DNA from: Bacteroides eggerthii
Lineage (GTDB): Bacteria; Bacteroidota; Bacteroidia; Bacteroidales; Bacteroidaceae
NCBI RefSeq assembly: GCF_025146565.1
Contig: NZ_CP102258.1
Location: forward strand, 310,001 to 374,000
Direction: 5' to 3'
Length of the DNA: 64,000 nt
The notes below the pieces were generated by a model. The model ran no database searches. It was not told the origin of the DNA and saw nothing but the letters and a program-made list of their open reading frames with translations. Shown here one piece after another: positions 50,211 to 58,106 of this stretch. Each line of letters starts with the position of its first letter. Positions within the stretch are counted from its first letter, which is position 1. The position numbers and the translations under genes are program-made.

Positions 50211-52532
50211 ATGAAAAAAAGTATCCTATTTATCACAAGCCTTTTCCTCTGTATTTTCTGCCTGAAAAGCAATGCGCAACAGAGCAGGACAGAAGTGACT
50301 TGGGAAAAAATGGAAGATGTCACAGTCCCCATTCCCCCACAGGTGCACCCCCGGCTTTACGTACGCTCCGCCGATCTGCCCGACCTAAAGAAACGGATGA
50401 ACCACCCGCACGTAAAGGAGGTTCTGGCCACCCTGAACAAATTAGGGAAAGACCGCACACCGGAAGAAGAGGCAAAGGTCAAGGACAGAGGATTCCGCTA
50501 TTACTTCGAAATGCGCGGCGTGACCAGCCGCGTACAGGTACAAGCCCTCGAATACCTCGTATACGGCGACAAGAAACAAGCAAGACGCGCCATTACCGCC
50601 ATGCTGGACACGCTCCAGAACGTAAACTATGGAACCCAAGGGGACCTGTCACGCGCCAGTGGTGTGATGCTCACCTGCGGCGCAATGGTATATGACTGGT
50701 GCTACGACCAGATGAAAGAATCGGAGAAAAAAGCGTACGTGGAATCTTTCATCCGCATAGCCAAGACGATGGAATGTGGCTACCCTCCACGCAACAACGA
50801 ACCGATTGCCGGACACTCCAGCGAATGGATGATACTGAGAGACATGCTTTCGGCCGGCATAGCCATCTATGACGAATATCCGGACATGTACAACTACGTG
50901 ATAAAGATGATGTTCAAGGATTACCTGCCTGTAAGGAACTACATCTATTCCGGACATAACTATCATCAGGGGACAAGCTACGTGAACGTACGTTTCAGCA
51001 ATGACCTCTTCTCCCTCTGGATCCTGCAACGCATGGGAGCAGGAGCCATATACAACCCGGCACAGCAGTTCGTGCTGTACGACTTCCTGTATCGCCGCCG
51101 CCCGGACGGACAAGTAATGCCCGCCGGCGACACTAACCCTATCAGAAAGAACACGCCCTCCTATTCGCTGCCCGCCATGCTGGCCTCCAGCTTCTACAAA
51201 GACAGCTACCTGGCCTACGAATACGAGCGCAAACCGAATATCGAGCGCCATTGCCTCATCTTCGACATCCTGTGGAGAGATCTGGACCTGAAAGCCAAAG
51301 CCCCCGATGACCTGCCGCTGACACGCTACTCCGGAAGCCCGTTCGGCTGGATGATAGCACGTACGGCATGGGACGAAAACAGCGTGATTGCCGAAATGAA
51401 AATAAACGAACAGTTTGTCGGCAACCACCAGCATCTGGACGGCGGTTCCTTCCAACTCTATTACAAAGGCCCTCTCGCCATCGACGCAGGAGCCTATCAG
51501 GGAAGTTCCGGCGGCTACAACAGCCCGCACAACAAGAATTTCTTCAAACGTACCATCGCACATAACTCCCTGCTGGTGTACAACCCCGACGAGAAATTCG
51601 CCTGCTGGAACTACGGCGGAGGCGGCAAGACCGAGTTTGCAGCCAATGACGGTGGACAACGCATGCCCGGCGACCGCTGGGAAACCTGCCGTTCCTTCAA
51701 GCAATTGATGAGCAAGGACTACACCACCGGCAAAGCACTGGCGCATGGCTTCGGACCGGATGCCTGCAAACCCGATTACTCCTACCTGAAAGGTGACATC
51801 ACGCAAGCCTATACAGATAAGGTAAAAGAGGCCAAGCGTTCTTTCGTATTCCTGAACCTACATTCCACCGAAGTGCCCGGTGCGCTCATCGTATTTGACA
51901 AAGTGGTATCTTCCGACCCGCAGTTCAAGAAGTTCTGGTTGCTGCACAGCATCGAAGAGCCCGTAATAGAAGGCGACCGTTTCATCATCCGCCGTACCAA
52001 GAACGGGGATACGGGCATGTTGCAGAACCAAGTGCTGCTGCCTGAAGCCGGTAATGCCCAAATAGAAAAAGTGGGCGGCAAAGGAAAAGAATTCTGGGTG
52101 TTCGGCACCAACTATCCGAACGACGCACTGCCCAACCGTCCCGATGATGCCAACGAAAGAGGAGCATGGCGCGTAGAAGTGTCTCCCGCTGTTCCCGCCG
52201 CCGAAAACTACTTTCTGAACGTGATGCAGGTGGCAGACAACACCTGCAAACGGATGAATGACGTGAAACGTATCGATGCCGGGAAAGTGGTGGGCGTACA
52301 GATAGCCGACCGGATCGTGACTTTCAGCAAGAACAGCCTGCCCCTGTCCGGCAAAATAGACATGAAGGTGGACGGAAACACTTCCATGAAATTTGTCATC
52401 ACCGACCTCATTCCGGGCACATGGCAAATCAAGAAAGACGGGAAAGTATATATCCCCGCCATGGAAGTACGTTCAAACGACGGCATCCTTTCTTTTGAAG
52501 GCACTGCCGGACATTACGAGTTTCTACGCTAA
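50211..52532 (+). CDS. hepB: Heparinase II (polysaccharide lyase family 21)
   Basis: A 773-residue exported lyase, the same length as Pedobacter heparinus heparinase II (772). Signal peptide 1-22. It cleaves heparin and heparan sulfate by beta-elimination. From memory of that enzyme, the catalytic residues H202, Y257 and H406, the acidic E205, and the zinc ligands H408, D425 and H451 all fall at the same numbers here (GHSSEW 201-206, GTSYVNV 254-260, NHQHLD 405-410, AIDAGAY 423-429, AHNSLL 450-455). It should be active. It stands alone: no SusC/D pair, sulfatase or glucuronyl hydrolase is beside it. Expression signals are unclear. Confidence 0.93.
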   Translation: MKKSILFITSLFLCIFCLKSNAQQSRTEVTWEKMEDVTVPIPPQVHPRLYVRSADLPDLKKRMNHPHVKEVLATLNKLGKDRTPEEEAKVKDRGFRYYFEMRGVTSRVQVQALEYLVYGDKKQARRAITAMLDTLQNVNYGTQGDLSRASGVMLTCGAMVYDWCYDQMKESEKKAYVESFIRIAKTMECGYPPRNNEPIAGHSSEWMILRDMLSAGIAIYDEYPDMYNYVIKMMFKDYLPVRNYIYSGHNYHQGTSYVNVRFSNDLFSLWILQRMGAGAIYNPAQQFVLYDFLYRRRPDGQVMPAGDTNPIRKNTPSYSLPAMLASSFYKDSYLAYEYERKPNIERHCLIFDILWRDLDLKAKAPDDLPLTRYSGSPFGWMIARTAWDENSVIAEMKINEQFVGNHQHLDGGSFQLYYKGPLAIDAGAYQGSSGGYNSPHNKNFFKRTIAHNSLLVYNPDEKFACWNYGGGGKTEFAANDGGQRMPGDRWETCRSFKQLMSKDYTTGKALAHGFGPDACKPDYSYLKGDITQAYTDKVKEAKRSFVFLNLHSTEVPGALIVFDKVVSSDPQFKKFWLLHSIEEPVIEGDRFIIRRTKNGDTGMLQNQVLLPEAGNAQIEKVGGKGKEFWVFGTNYPNDALPNRPDDANERGAWRVEVSPAVPAAENYFLNVMQVADNTCKRMNDVKRIDAGKVVGVQIADRIVTFSKNSLPLSGKIDMKVDGNTSMKFVITDLIPGTWQIKKDGKVYIPAMEVRSNDGILSFEGTAGHYEFLR

Positions 52533-52568
52533 ACGACAACGGCGGAAGATCCGCCGGGATAAACCACC

Positions 52569-52614
52569 AAGACTGCACCCGATGAACAGAGTATCACCGG
52601 ATGCAGTCTTTTTT
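52569..52614 (+). terminator. Terminator of the heparinase gene
   Basis: AAGACTGCA (52569-52577) pairs with TGCAGTCTT (52602-52610), followed by TTTT. The loop is long (24 bases) but contains CCG/CGG pairing. Confidence 0.8.
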
Positions 52615-52629
52615 ATGAATAGATTTTCC

Positions 52630-52637
52630 TATCTTTG
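52630..52637 (+). promoter_or_regulatory. Promoter of the NUDIX gene (-7 box)
   Basis: TATCTTTG. It lies inside the upstream extension of the reading frame, so the start codon must be the ATG at 52668. Confidence 0.7.
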
Positions 52638-52667
52638 CCTACTGCAACCACTAAAGTTATAAATTAC

Positions 52668-53192
52668 ATGGAACATCCTCTTTCCCAATTCAGATACTGT
52701 CCGAAATGTGGTTCGGAGCATTTCGACATTCACAATGAGAAATCAAAGCAATGCAAGGATTGCGGATTCGTCTACTATTTCAACCCTTCTTCCGCCAGCG
52801 TAGCCCTGATACTGAACAAACAAAACGAATTGCTGGTGTGCCGTCGCGCCAAAGAACCGGCTAAAGGAACACTGGACCTGCCTGGCGGCTTCATCGACAT
52901 GGCGGAAACCGGCGAGGAAGGCGTAGCGCGTGAAGTGAAAGAAGAAACAGGCATGACGGTGACACAAGCCGAATATCTGTTTTCGTTGCCGAACATTTAC
53001 ATATACTCAGGATTTCCCGTACATACGCTGGACATGTTTTTCCGCTGTACGGTAGCGGATACCCTGCATCTCAAGGCAATGGACGATGCCGCAGAAGTGT
53101 TCTTCCTGCCTCTGAAAGAAATACGCCCGGAAGATTTCGGACTGGCATCCATTCGCAAAGGCCTGCAAATGTTCCTGACCGGCATATCCTAA
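52668..53192 (+). CDS. NUDIX hydrolase with zinc ribbon
   Basis: A 174-residue protein. An N-terminal zinc ribbon (CPKCGS and CKDCG, about residues 11-35) precedes a NUDIX domain with the box GGFIDMAETGEEGVAREVKE followed by ETG (GX5EX7REUXEEXGU form). It resembles the C-terminal half of NADH pyrophosphatase NudC and may cleave NADH, ADP-ribose or a related nucleoside diphosphate. The SQPWPFPxS motif of NudC is not seen, so the substrate is open. It is monocistronic and precedes the TPR protein gene, which has its own promoter. Confidence 0.9.
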   Translation: MEHPLSQFRYCPKCGSEHFDIHNEKSKQCKDCGFVYYFNPSSASVALILNKQNELLVCRRAKEPAKGTLDLPGGFIDMAETGEEGVAREVKEETGMTVTQAEYLFSLPNIYIYSGFPVHTLDMFFRCTVADTLHLKAMDDAAEVFFLPLKEIRPEDFGLASIRKGLQMFLTGIS

Positions 53193-53204
53193 AAAAGCCA
53201 AACA

Positions 53205-53239
53205 TTTGAAACATTTTCAAACCAAAACACGTATTTTTG
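53205..53239 (+). promoter_or_regulatory. Promoter of the TPR/barrel operon
   Basis: TTTG (53205-53208), 23 bases, TATTTTTG (53232-53239). Confidence 0.6.
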
Positions 53240-53265
53240 TAAAAGAATCTATTCCATAGCCAAAG

Positions 53266-56200
53266 ATGAAACATAAAATCTACCGAATATTGTGCACCGC
53301 ACTCTGCTGCGCACCTTTGCTCGCCACAGCACAGACGAGCGAGAAAACCACCTCCCCGCAACGGCTGTACGAGGAAGGCCAGAACCTGTTTCGGCAAAAA
53401 GCATTTGCCGCCGCCATGTCTCCGTTGCAGGCTTTCATAAAACAAACCGGCGCGGAAGGCAACCCGCTCCCCACTGCCGGAGAGAAAGAAGAAGCCGAAT
53501 ACATGCTGGTATGCGCCGAATATGAATTAAGAAGTCCAAACAGCATAGAACTGCTGCGGGAGTATCTTGACACGTATCCCGACACTCCCCATGCCAACCG
53601 TATTTATGCCCTTATCGCTTCCGCCTATTTCTTCGAAGGAAAATATGATGATGCGCTGGCAATGTTCAACTCCGCCCGGCTCGACCTTTTGGGCAATGAA
53701 GAACGGGATGACATGACCTACCGTCTGGCAACCTGCTACCTGAAAACCGGGAATGTGAAAGAAGCCGCCATCTGGTTTGAGACATTGCGTAGCACCAGCT
53801 CCAAATATGCGGCGGACTGCACATATTACCTTTCATACATCCGCTACTCCCAACAACGCTATGACGATGCGCTCAGCGGCTTCCTCAGCCTGCAGGACAA
53901 TGCGAAATACAAGGCGCTCGTACCTTATTACATTGCGGAAATATACCTCATAAAAAAGAATTATGACAAAGCGGAAATCGTTGCCCAAAACTACCTCTCC
54001 GCTTATCCCGGACAGAAATATACGGGAGAGATGTACCGCATACAAGGTACGGCCGACTACCATTTCGGCAAGTATCACGAAGCCGTAAAAGCCTTCGGGC
54101 ACTATCTGAAAGATAATGCAGAGCCCGCGGCAAGAAGGGACGCACTTTATATGCTGGGAATGTCCTATTACCGGACGGGAGTCTATTCGCAAGTTCCCGT
54201 CGTCCTGGGCGAAGTGACTACCGGCAAAGATGAGCTCACGCAGAACGCTTATCTGCACATGGGACTGGCTTACCTGCAACTTGCCGACAAGAACAAAGCC
54301 CGTATGGCTTTTGAACAGGCTGCCGCATCCAACGCCAACCTGAAAATAAAAGAACAGGCATCCTATAATTATGCCCTCTGCATCCACGAAACATCCTACT
54401 CCGCATTCGGCGAGTCCGTTACGGTCTTTGAAAACTTCCTGAACGAGTTTCCCAACTCCGCCTATGCCAACAAGGTGAGCAACTATCTGGTAGAGGTGTA
54501 CATGAATACACGCAGCTATGACGCCGCGCTCAAATCCATTGAGCGTATTGCACATCCCAGCAGAGCCATTCTGGAAGCCAAACAGAAAATCCTGTTCCAT
54601 CTGGGAACCCAGTACTTTGCCAATACGCAGTTTGAACGGGCAATCCTTTATTTCAACCAAAGCATCGCCCTGGGCCAATATAACCTGCAAACCAAAGCGA
54701 ATGCCCTTTATTGGCGGGGTGAATCTTATTACCGCCTGAACCGCATGCAGGAGGCCGCCCGCAACTTCAACGATTACCTGTCGCTTACCACGCAGAAGAA
54801 TACGGAAATGTATGCCCTTGCCTACTATAACCTTGCCTACATAACCTTCCACAAAAAAGATTATGCAACGGCGCAAGACCGCTTCCAAAAGTTCATCCAA
54901 CTGCAAAAAAGCGGAGATGCAACCGTTCTTGCCGACGCATACAACCGTATCGGTGACTGCCACATGCAAGCACGCCGCTTTGATGAAGCCAAGCAATATT
55001 ATACCCGGGCGGAGAATCTGGGTACACCGGCAGGCGACTACTCCTACTATCAATTGGCACTGGTGGCAGGCTTGCAAAAGAACTATGACGGCAAGGTGGC
55101 CTTGCTGAACCAACTGGCAAACAAATATCCCAATTCGCCATACGCCATCAATGCGCTCTACGAAAAAGGCCGTTCTTATGTGCAGAGCCGCAACAACAGC
55201 CAAGCTATCGCCACTTTCCGGGAACTGCTGAACAAATATCCCGAAAGTCCTGTCAGCCGTAAGGCCGCTGCAGAAATAGGCTTACTGTATTATCAGAATG
55301 ATGATTACGACCGGGCTATCGAAGCCTATAAACATGTCATTACCAAATACCCGGGTAGCGAGGAGGCCCGCCTTGCCATGCGCGACCTCAAATCCATTTA
55401 TGTGGAAGCCAACCGCGTGGATGAGTTCGCAGCGCTTGCTGCCCAAATGCCGGGTGCTATCCGGTTTGAACCCAGCGAACAAGACTCACTTACATACATT
55501 GCCGCAGAAAAGGTTTACATGAAAGGCGAACTCACTCCTGCAAAAGCAAGTTTCACCCGTTATCTGCAAAGCTATCCGAACGGAGCTTTCAGCCTGAACG
55601 CACATTATTATCTTAGCATTATCGGAAAAGAACAAAAAGATGAAGTCGCCGTACTGGAGCATGCAGGCAAACTGCTGGAGTATCCGGACAGCCCGTACTC
55701 GGAAGAGGCACTGCTGATGCGCGGAGAAATTCTGTTCAACCACAAGGAGTACGAACAGGCAATGGCCGACTATAAACAACTGCAAGCACGCGCCACCACC
55801 GCCGAACGCAGACAACTGGGTGCGACAGGCGTACTGCGCTGCGGTGCATTGCTGAAGGATGACATAGAAGTAATCCAAGCCGCAACCACCCTGCTCACCG
55901 AAGCCAAACTGACTCCCGAATTACAGAATGAAGCCCTGTACTATCGCGCCAAAGCCTATCTGAACCAAAAAGCAGTGAAAAAAGCAGCGGACGACCTCAA
56001 ACTTTTGGCAAAAGATACCCGTACGCTATACGGTGCGGAAGCTAAATTCCTGGTGGCACAACAGATGTACAACGCCGGTGAATATGCTGCCGCAGAAAAA
56101 GAAATCCTAAACTTCATCGATCAAAGTACGCCGCACGCTTACTGGCTGGCACGCAGCTTCATCCTCCTATCCGACGTTTATGTCGCCATGGATAAAAAAC

Positions 56201-56298
56201 TGGATGCACGCCAATATCTGTTAAGCCTGCAACAGAACTATCATAACGATGATGACATTGAGGGTATGATCCAAGAAAGACTGGAAAAGCTGAAATAA
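53266..56298 (+). CDS. Large tetratricopeptide-repeat protein, exported
   Basis: A 1010-residue protein with a signal peptide (cleavage near residue 22, ALLATAQT). The rest is an almost continuous array of tetratricopeptide repeats, with typical A-x-Y and Y-x-x-A-x-x-x-F spacings (for example YRLATCYLKTGNVKEAAIWF and YYNLAYITFHKKDYATAQ). It would form a long superhelical scaffold in the periplasm. The outer-membrane barrel gene follows after 10 bases, so the two probably form a complex. I do not recognise a named system. Such pairs occur in many Bacteroidetes and could serve assembly or secretion. Confidence 0.88.
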   Translation: MKHKIYRILCTALCCAPLLATAQTSEKTTSPQRLYEEGQNLFRQKAFAAAMSPLQAFIKQTGAEGNPLPTAGEKEEAEYMLVCAEYELRSPNSIELLREYLDTYPDTPHANRIYALIASAYFFEGKYDDALAMFNSARLDLLGNEERDDMTYRLATCYLKTGNVKEAAIWFETLRSTSSKYAADCTYYLSYIRYSQQRYDDALSGFLSLQDNAKYKALVPYYIAEIYLIKKNYDKAEIVAQNYLSAYPGQKYTGEMYRIQGTADYHFGKYHEAVKAFGHYLKDNAEPAARRDALYMLGMSYYRTGVYSQVPVVLGEVTTGKDELTQNAYLHMGLAYLQLADKNKARMAFEQAAASNANLKIKEQASYNYALCIHETSYSAFGESVTVFENFLNEFPNSAYANKVSNYLVEVYMNTRSYDAALKSIERIAHPSRAILEAKQKILFHLGTQYFANTQFERAILYFNQSIALGQYNLQTKANALYWRGESYYRLNRMQEAARNFNDYLSLTTQKNTEMYALAYYNLAYITFHKKDYATAQDRFQKFIQLQKSGDATVLADAYNRIGDCHMQARRFDEAKQYYTRAENLGTPAGDYSYYQLALVAGLQKNYDGKVALLNQLANKYPNSPYAINALYEKGRSYVQSRNNSQAIATFRELLNKYPESPVSRKAAAEIGLLYYQNDDYDRAIEAYKHVITKYPGSEEARLAMRDLKSIYVEANRVDEFAALAAQMPGAIRFEPSEQDSLTYIAAEKVYMKGELTPAKASFTRYLQSYPNGAFSLNAHYYLSIIGKEQKDEVAVLEHAGKLLEYPDSPYSEEALLMRGEILFNHKEYEQAMADYKQLQARATTAERRQLGATGVLRCGALLKDDIEVIQAATTLLTEAKLTPELQNEALYYRAKAYLNQKAVKKAADDLKLLAKDTRTLYGAEAKFLVAQQMYNAGEYAAAEKEILNFIDQSTPHAYWLARSFILLSDVYVAMDKKLDARQYLLSLQQNYHNDDDIEGMIQERLEKLK

Positions 56299-56308
56299 AA
56301 AGAATATA

Positions 56309-57970
56309 ATGAATATGAGAAAGATACAATATATCTTCAGCGGAATAGCGCTGATGACCTTACCTTTGGGCATTCACGCCCAGCAACAGGCCAAAGATTC
56401 CACAGTGAACCGTACAGTCGTTGTGGAACAGGAATACAATCCCGACATTCTGGATGCATCCAAAATAAATGTGCTTCCCAAAGTGGAGCCGCCAACTGCC
56501 AGCAAAAGAGTTGTGGAATATGATGCAACCCTCATGCCCGCCAATGCCATCCCTGCAACCGTCATGCAGGCGTATACCGGAAAAGAAACACAGGCCAAGG
56601 CACAGCCCGGATACGTCAGGTTAGGATACGGCAATTACGGCAACTTAGATGCACGTGCCAACTATCTGTTTACACTATCCGGCAAAGACCGCCTGAATCT
56701 GAATTTCCACATGAACGGCAGGGACGGCAAACTCGATTTACCGGAAAATGGCGGCAAATGGAATTCTTATTATTATCGTACACATGCCAACATAGATTAT
56801 CTGCATCGTTTCAAGAAAGTGGATCTGAACATCGCAGGCAACTTCGGACTGAGCAACTTCAATTTCCTGCCTGATGCAGCCGTCAGAAAACAGAAATTCA
56901 CCTCCGGAGACATTCATTTCGGAGTGAAATCCACTGATACGGAACTGCCCCTCCAATTCAGTGCGGAGACGAACTTGATGCTCTACGAACGCCAATACGA
57001 TCTCGGCATATCGGATAATCAGGAGAATATAATCCGCACCAAAGCACAGGTCGCAGGAAGCATCTCGGAGGAACAAATCATCGGCATCGCCTTTGCAATG
57101 GATAATGTGTTTTATAAGAACAATGATTTTGAAAACTACACATCGCTCAATCTGAACCCGCACTACCGGTTGGAAAATGACGACTGGAAAATACGTCTGG
57201 GCGCACAAGTTGATATGGCTTTCGGCTTCGGAAAGAAGTTCCGGGCAGCACCTGATGTGTCCGTAGAATATAATTTCTCGGACAGCTATATCCTCTATGC
57301 ACAGGCCAAAGGGGGAAAACTGCAAAATGACTTCCGCCGTCTGGAAACATTCTGTCCGTACGGGCAGATAACTCCGCAGCTGGACGCCACCTATGAACAA
57401 CTGAATACCGCCATCGGCTTCAAAGCCAGCCCGGCAGCAGGTTTATGGCTAAACTTATACGGCGGATACCAGAACCTAAAGGATGATTTGTTTTTCCAAC
57501 CGACAATCCTCACTCCTGCCGCAAGCGAGCCCTATCCGATGCTCTCCATCAACCAGTGGAACACAAGTAACTTTTATGCCGGCGCGGAACTGCGTTACGA
57601 CTATAAAAATATATTTTCATTCTCCGCTGCCGGAGTCTATCGCAGCTGGGATACAAAAGATGACAGCCAGCTCACCGGGAACTATGCACTTGCCTACAAA
57701 CCGGCTTTTGAGGCCAATCTGCATATAGATGTACGTCCCATATCCTCTGTACTCCTCAGCCTCGGTTATCAGCATGTCTCACGCGAGAAAGTGGAAGAAA
57801 GCAAGGTTGATGCAGTTAATAACCTTTATCTGGGCGGTACTTACGAGTTCCTGAAAGGAATATCCGTCTATGCCCGTATCAACAATTTGTTAAACCGGGA
57901 TTACCAATATTATTGGGGATACCCGACCGAAGGCATCAACTTCATCGGTGGCGTAAGTTTCAAATTCTAA
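56309..57970 (+). CDS. Outer-membrane beta-barrel protein, TonB-receptor-like
   Basis: A 553-residue exported protein (signal peptide to about residue 25, GIHAQQ). An N-terminal stretch (VVVEQEYNPDILDASKINVLPK, about 37-58) precedes a barrel of alternating strands that ends in IGGVSFKF, with aromatic C-terminus typical of outer-membrane barrels. The plug domain of a full TonB receptor is missing. NNLLNRDYQYYWGYP near the C-terminus is common in TonB-dependent receptors. An ATG two codons later is also a possible start. It is co-transcribed with the giant TPR protein upstream; function unknown. Confidence 0.83.
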   Translation: MNMRKIQYIFSGIALMTLPLGIHAQQQAKDSTVNRTVVVEQEYNPDILDASKINVLPKVEPPTASKRVVEYDATLMPANAIPATVMQAYTGKETQAKAQPGYVRLGYGNYGNLDARANYLFTLSGKDRLNLNFHMNGRDGKLDLPENGGKWNSYYYRTHANIDYLHRFKKVDLNIAGNFGLSNFNFLPDAAVRKQKFTSGDIHFGVKSTDTELPLQFSAETNLMLYERQYDLGISDNQENIIRTKAQVAGSISEEQIIGIAFAMDNVFYKNNDFENYTSLNLNPHYRLENDDWKIRLGAQVDMAFGFGKKFRAAPDVSVEYNFSDSYILYAQAKGGKLQNDFRRLETFCPYGQITPQLDATYEQLNTAIGFKASPAAGLWLNLYGGYQNLKDDLFFQPTILTPAASEPYPMLSINQWNTSNFYAGAELRYDYKNIFSFSAAGVYRSWDTKDDSQLTGNYALAYKPAFEANLHIDVRPISSVLLSLGYQHVSREKVEESKVDAVNNLYLGGTYEFLKGISVYARINNLLNRDYQYYWGYPTEGINFIGGVSFKF

Positions 57971-58022
57971 TAGCCGGAATCAGAGACATTACGAACAAAA
58001 AAGACCTTTTTTGCTAAATTCT

Positions 58023-58064
58023 CCTTATATTATAAGGTGGTAAGTTTGTTTTTTCCTACTTTTG
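58023..58064 (+). promoter_or_regulatory. Promoter region of topA with palindrome
   Basis: The -7 box TACTTTTG (58057-58064) matches the consensus. The palindrome CCTTATATTATAAGG (58023-58037) lies just upstream, where a -33 element would be, and could bind a regulator. The longer topA reading frame starts inside this promoter and is therefore not used. Confidence 0.6.
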
Positions 58065-58106
58065 CGGGCAAAATCAGTGGCTGGAGTCACTATAAAACAG
58101 AAATTT

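Noticed and set aside
50649..51806. 385-codon minus-strand open frame inside the heparinase gene
   Set aside because: The sense strand encodes an enzyme with all catalytic residues in place; the antisense translation has no recognisable features.
53833..55203. 456-codon minus-strand open frame inside the TPR gene
   Set aside because: It has a low-complexity hydrophobic translation, no promoter and no start context, and lies antisense to a clear TPR array.
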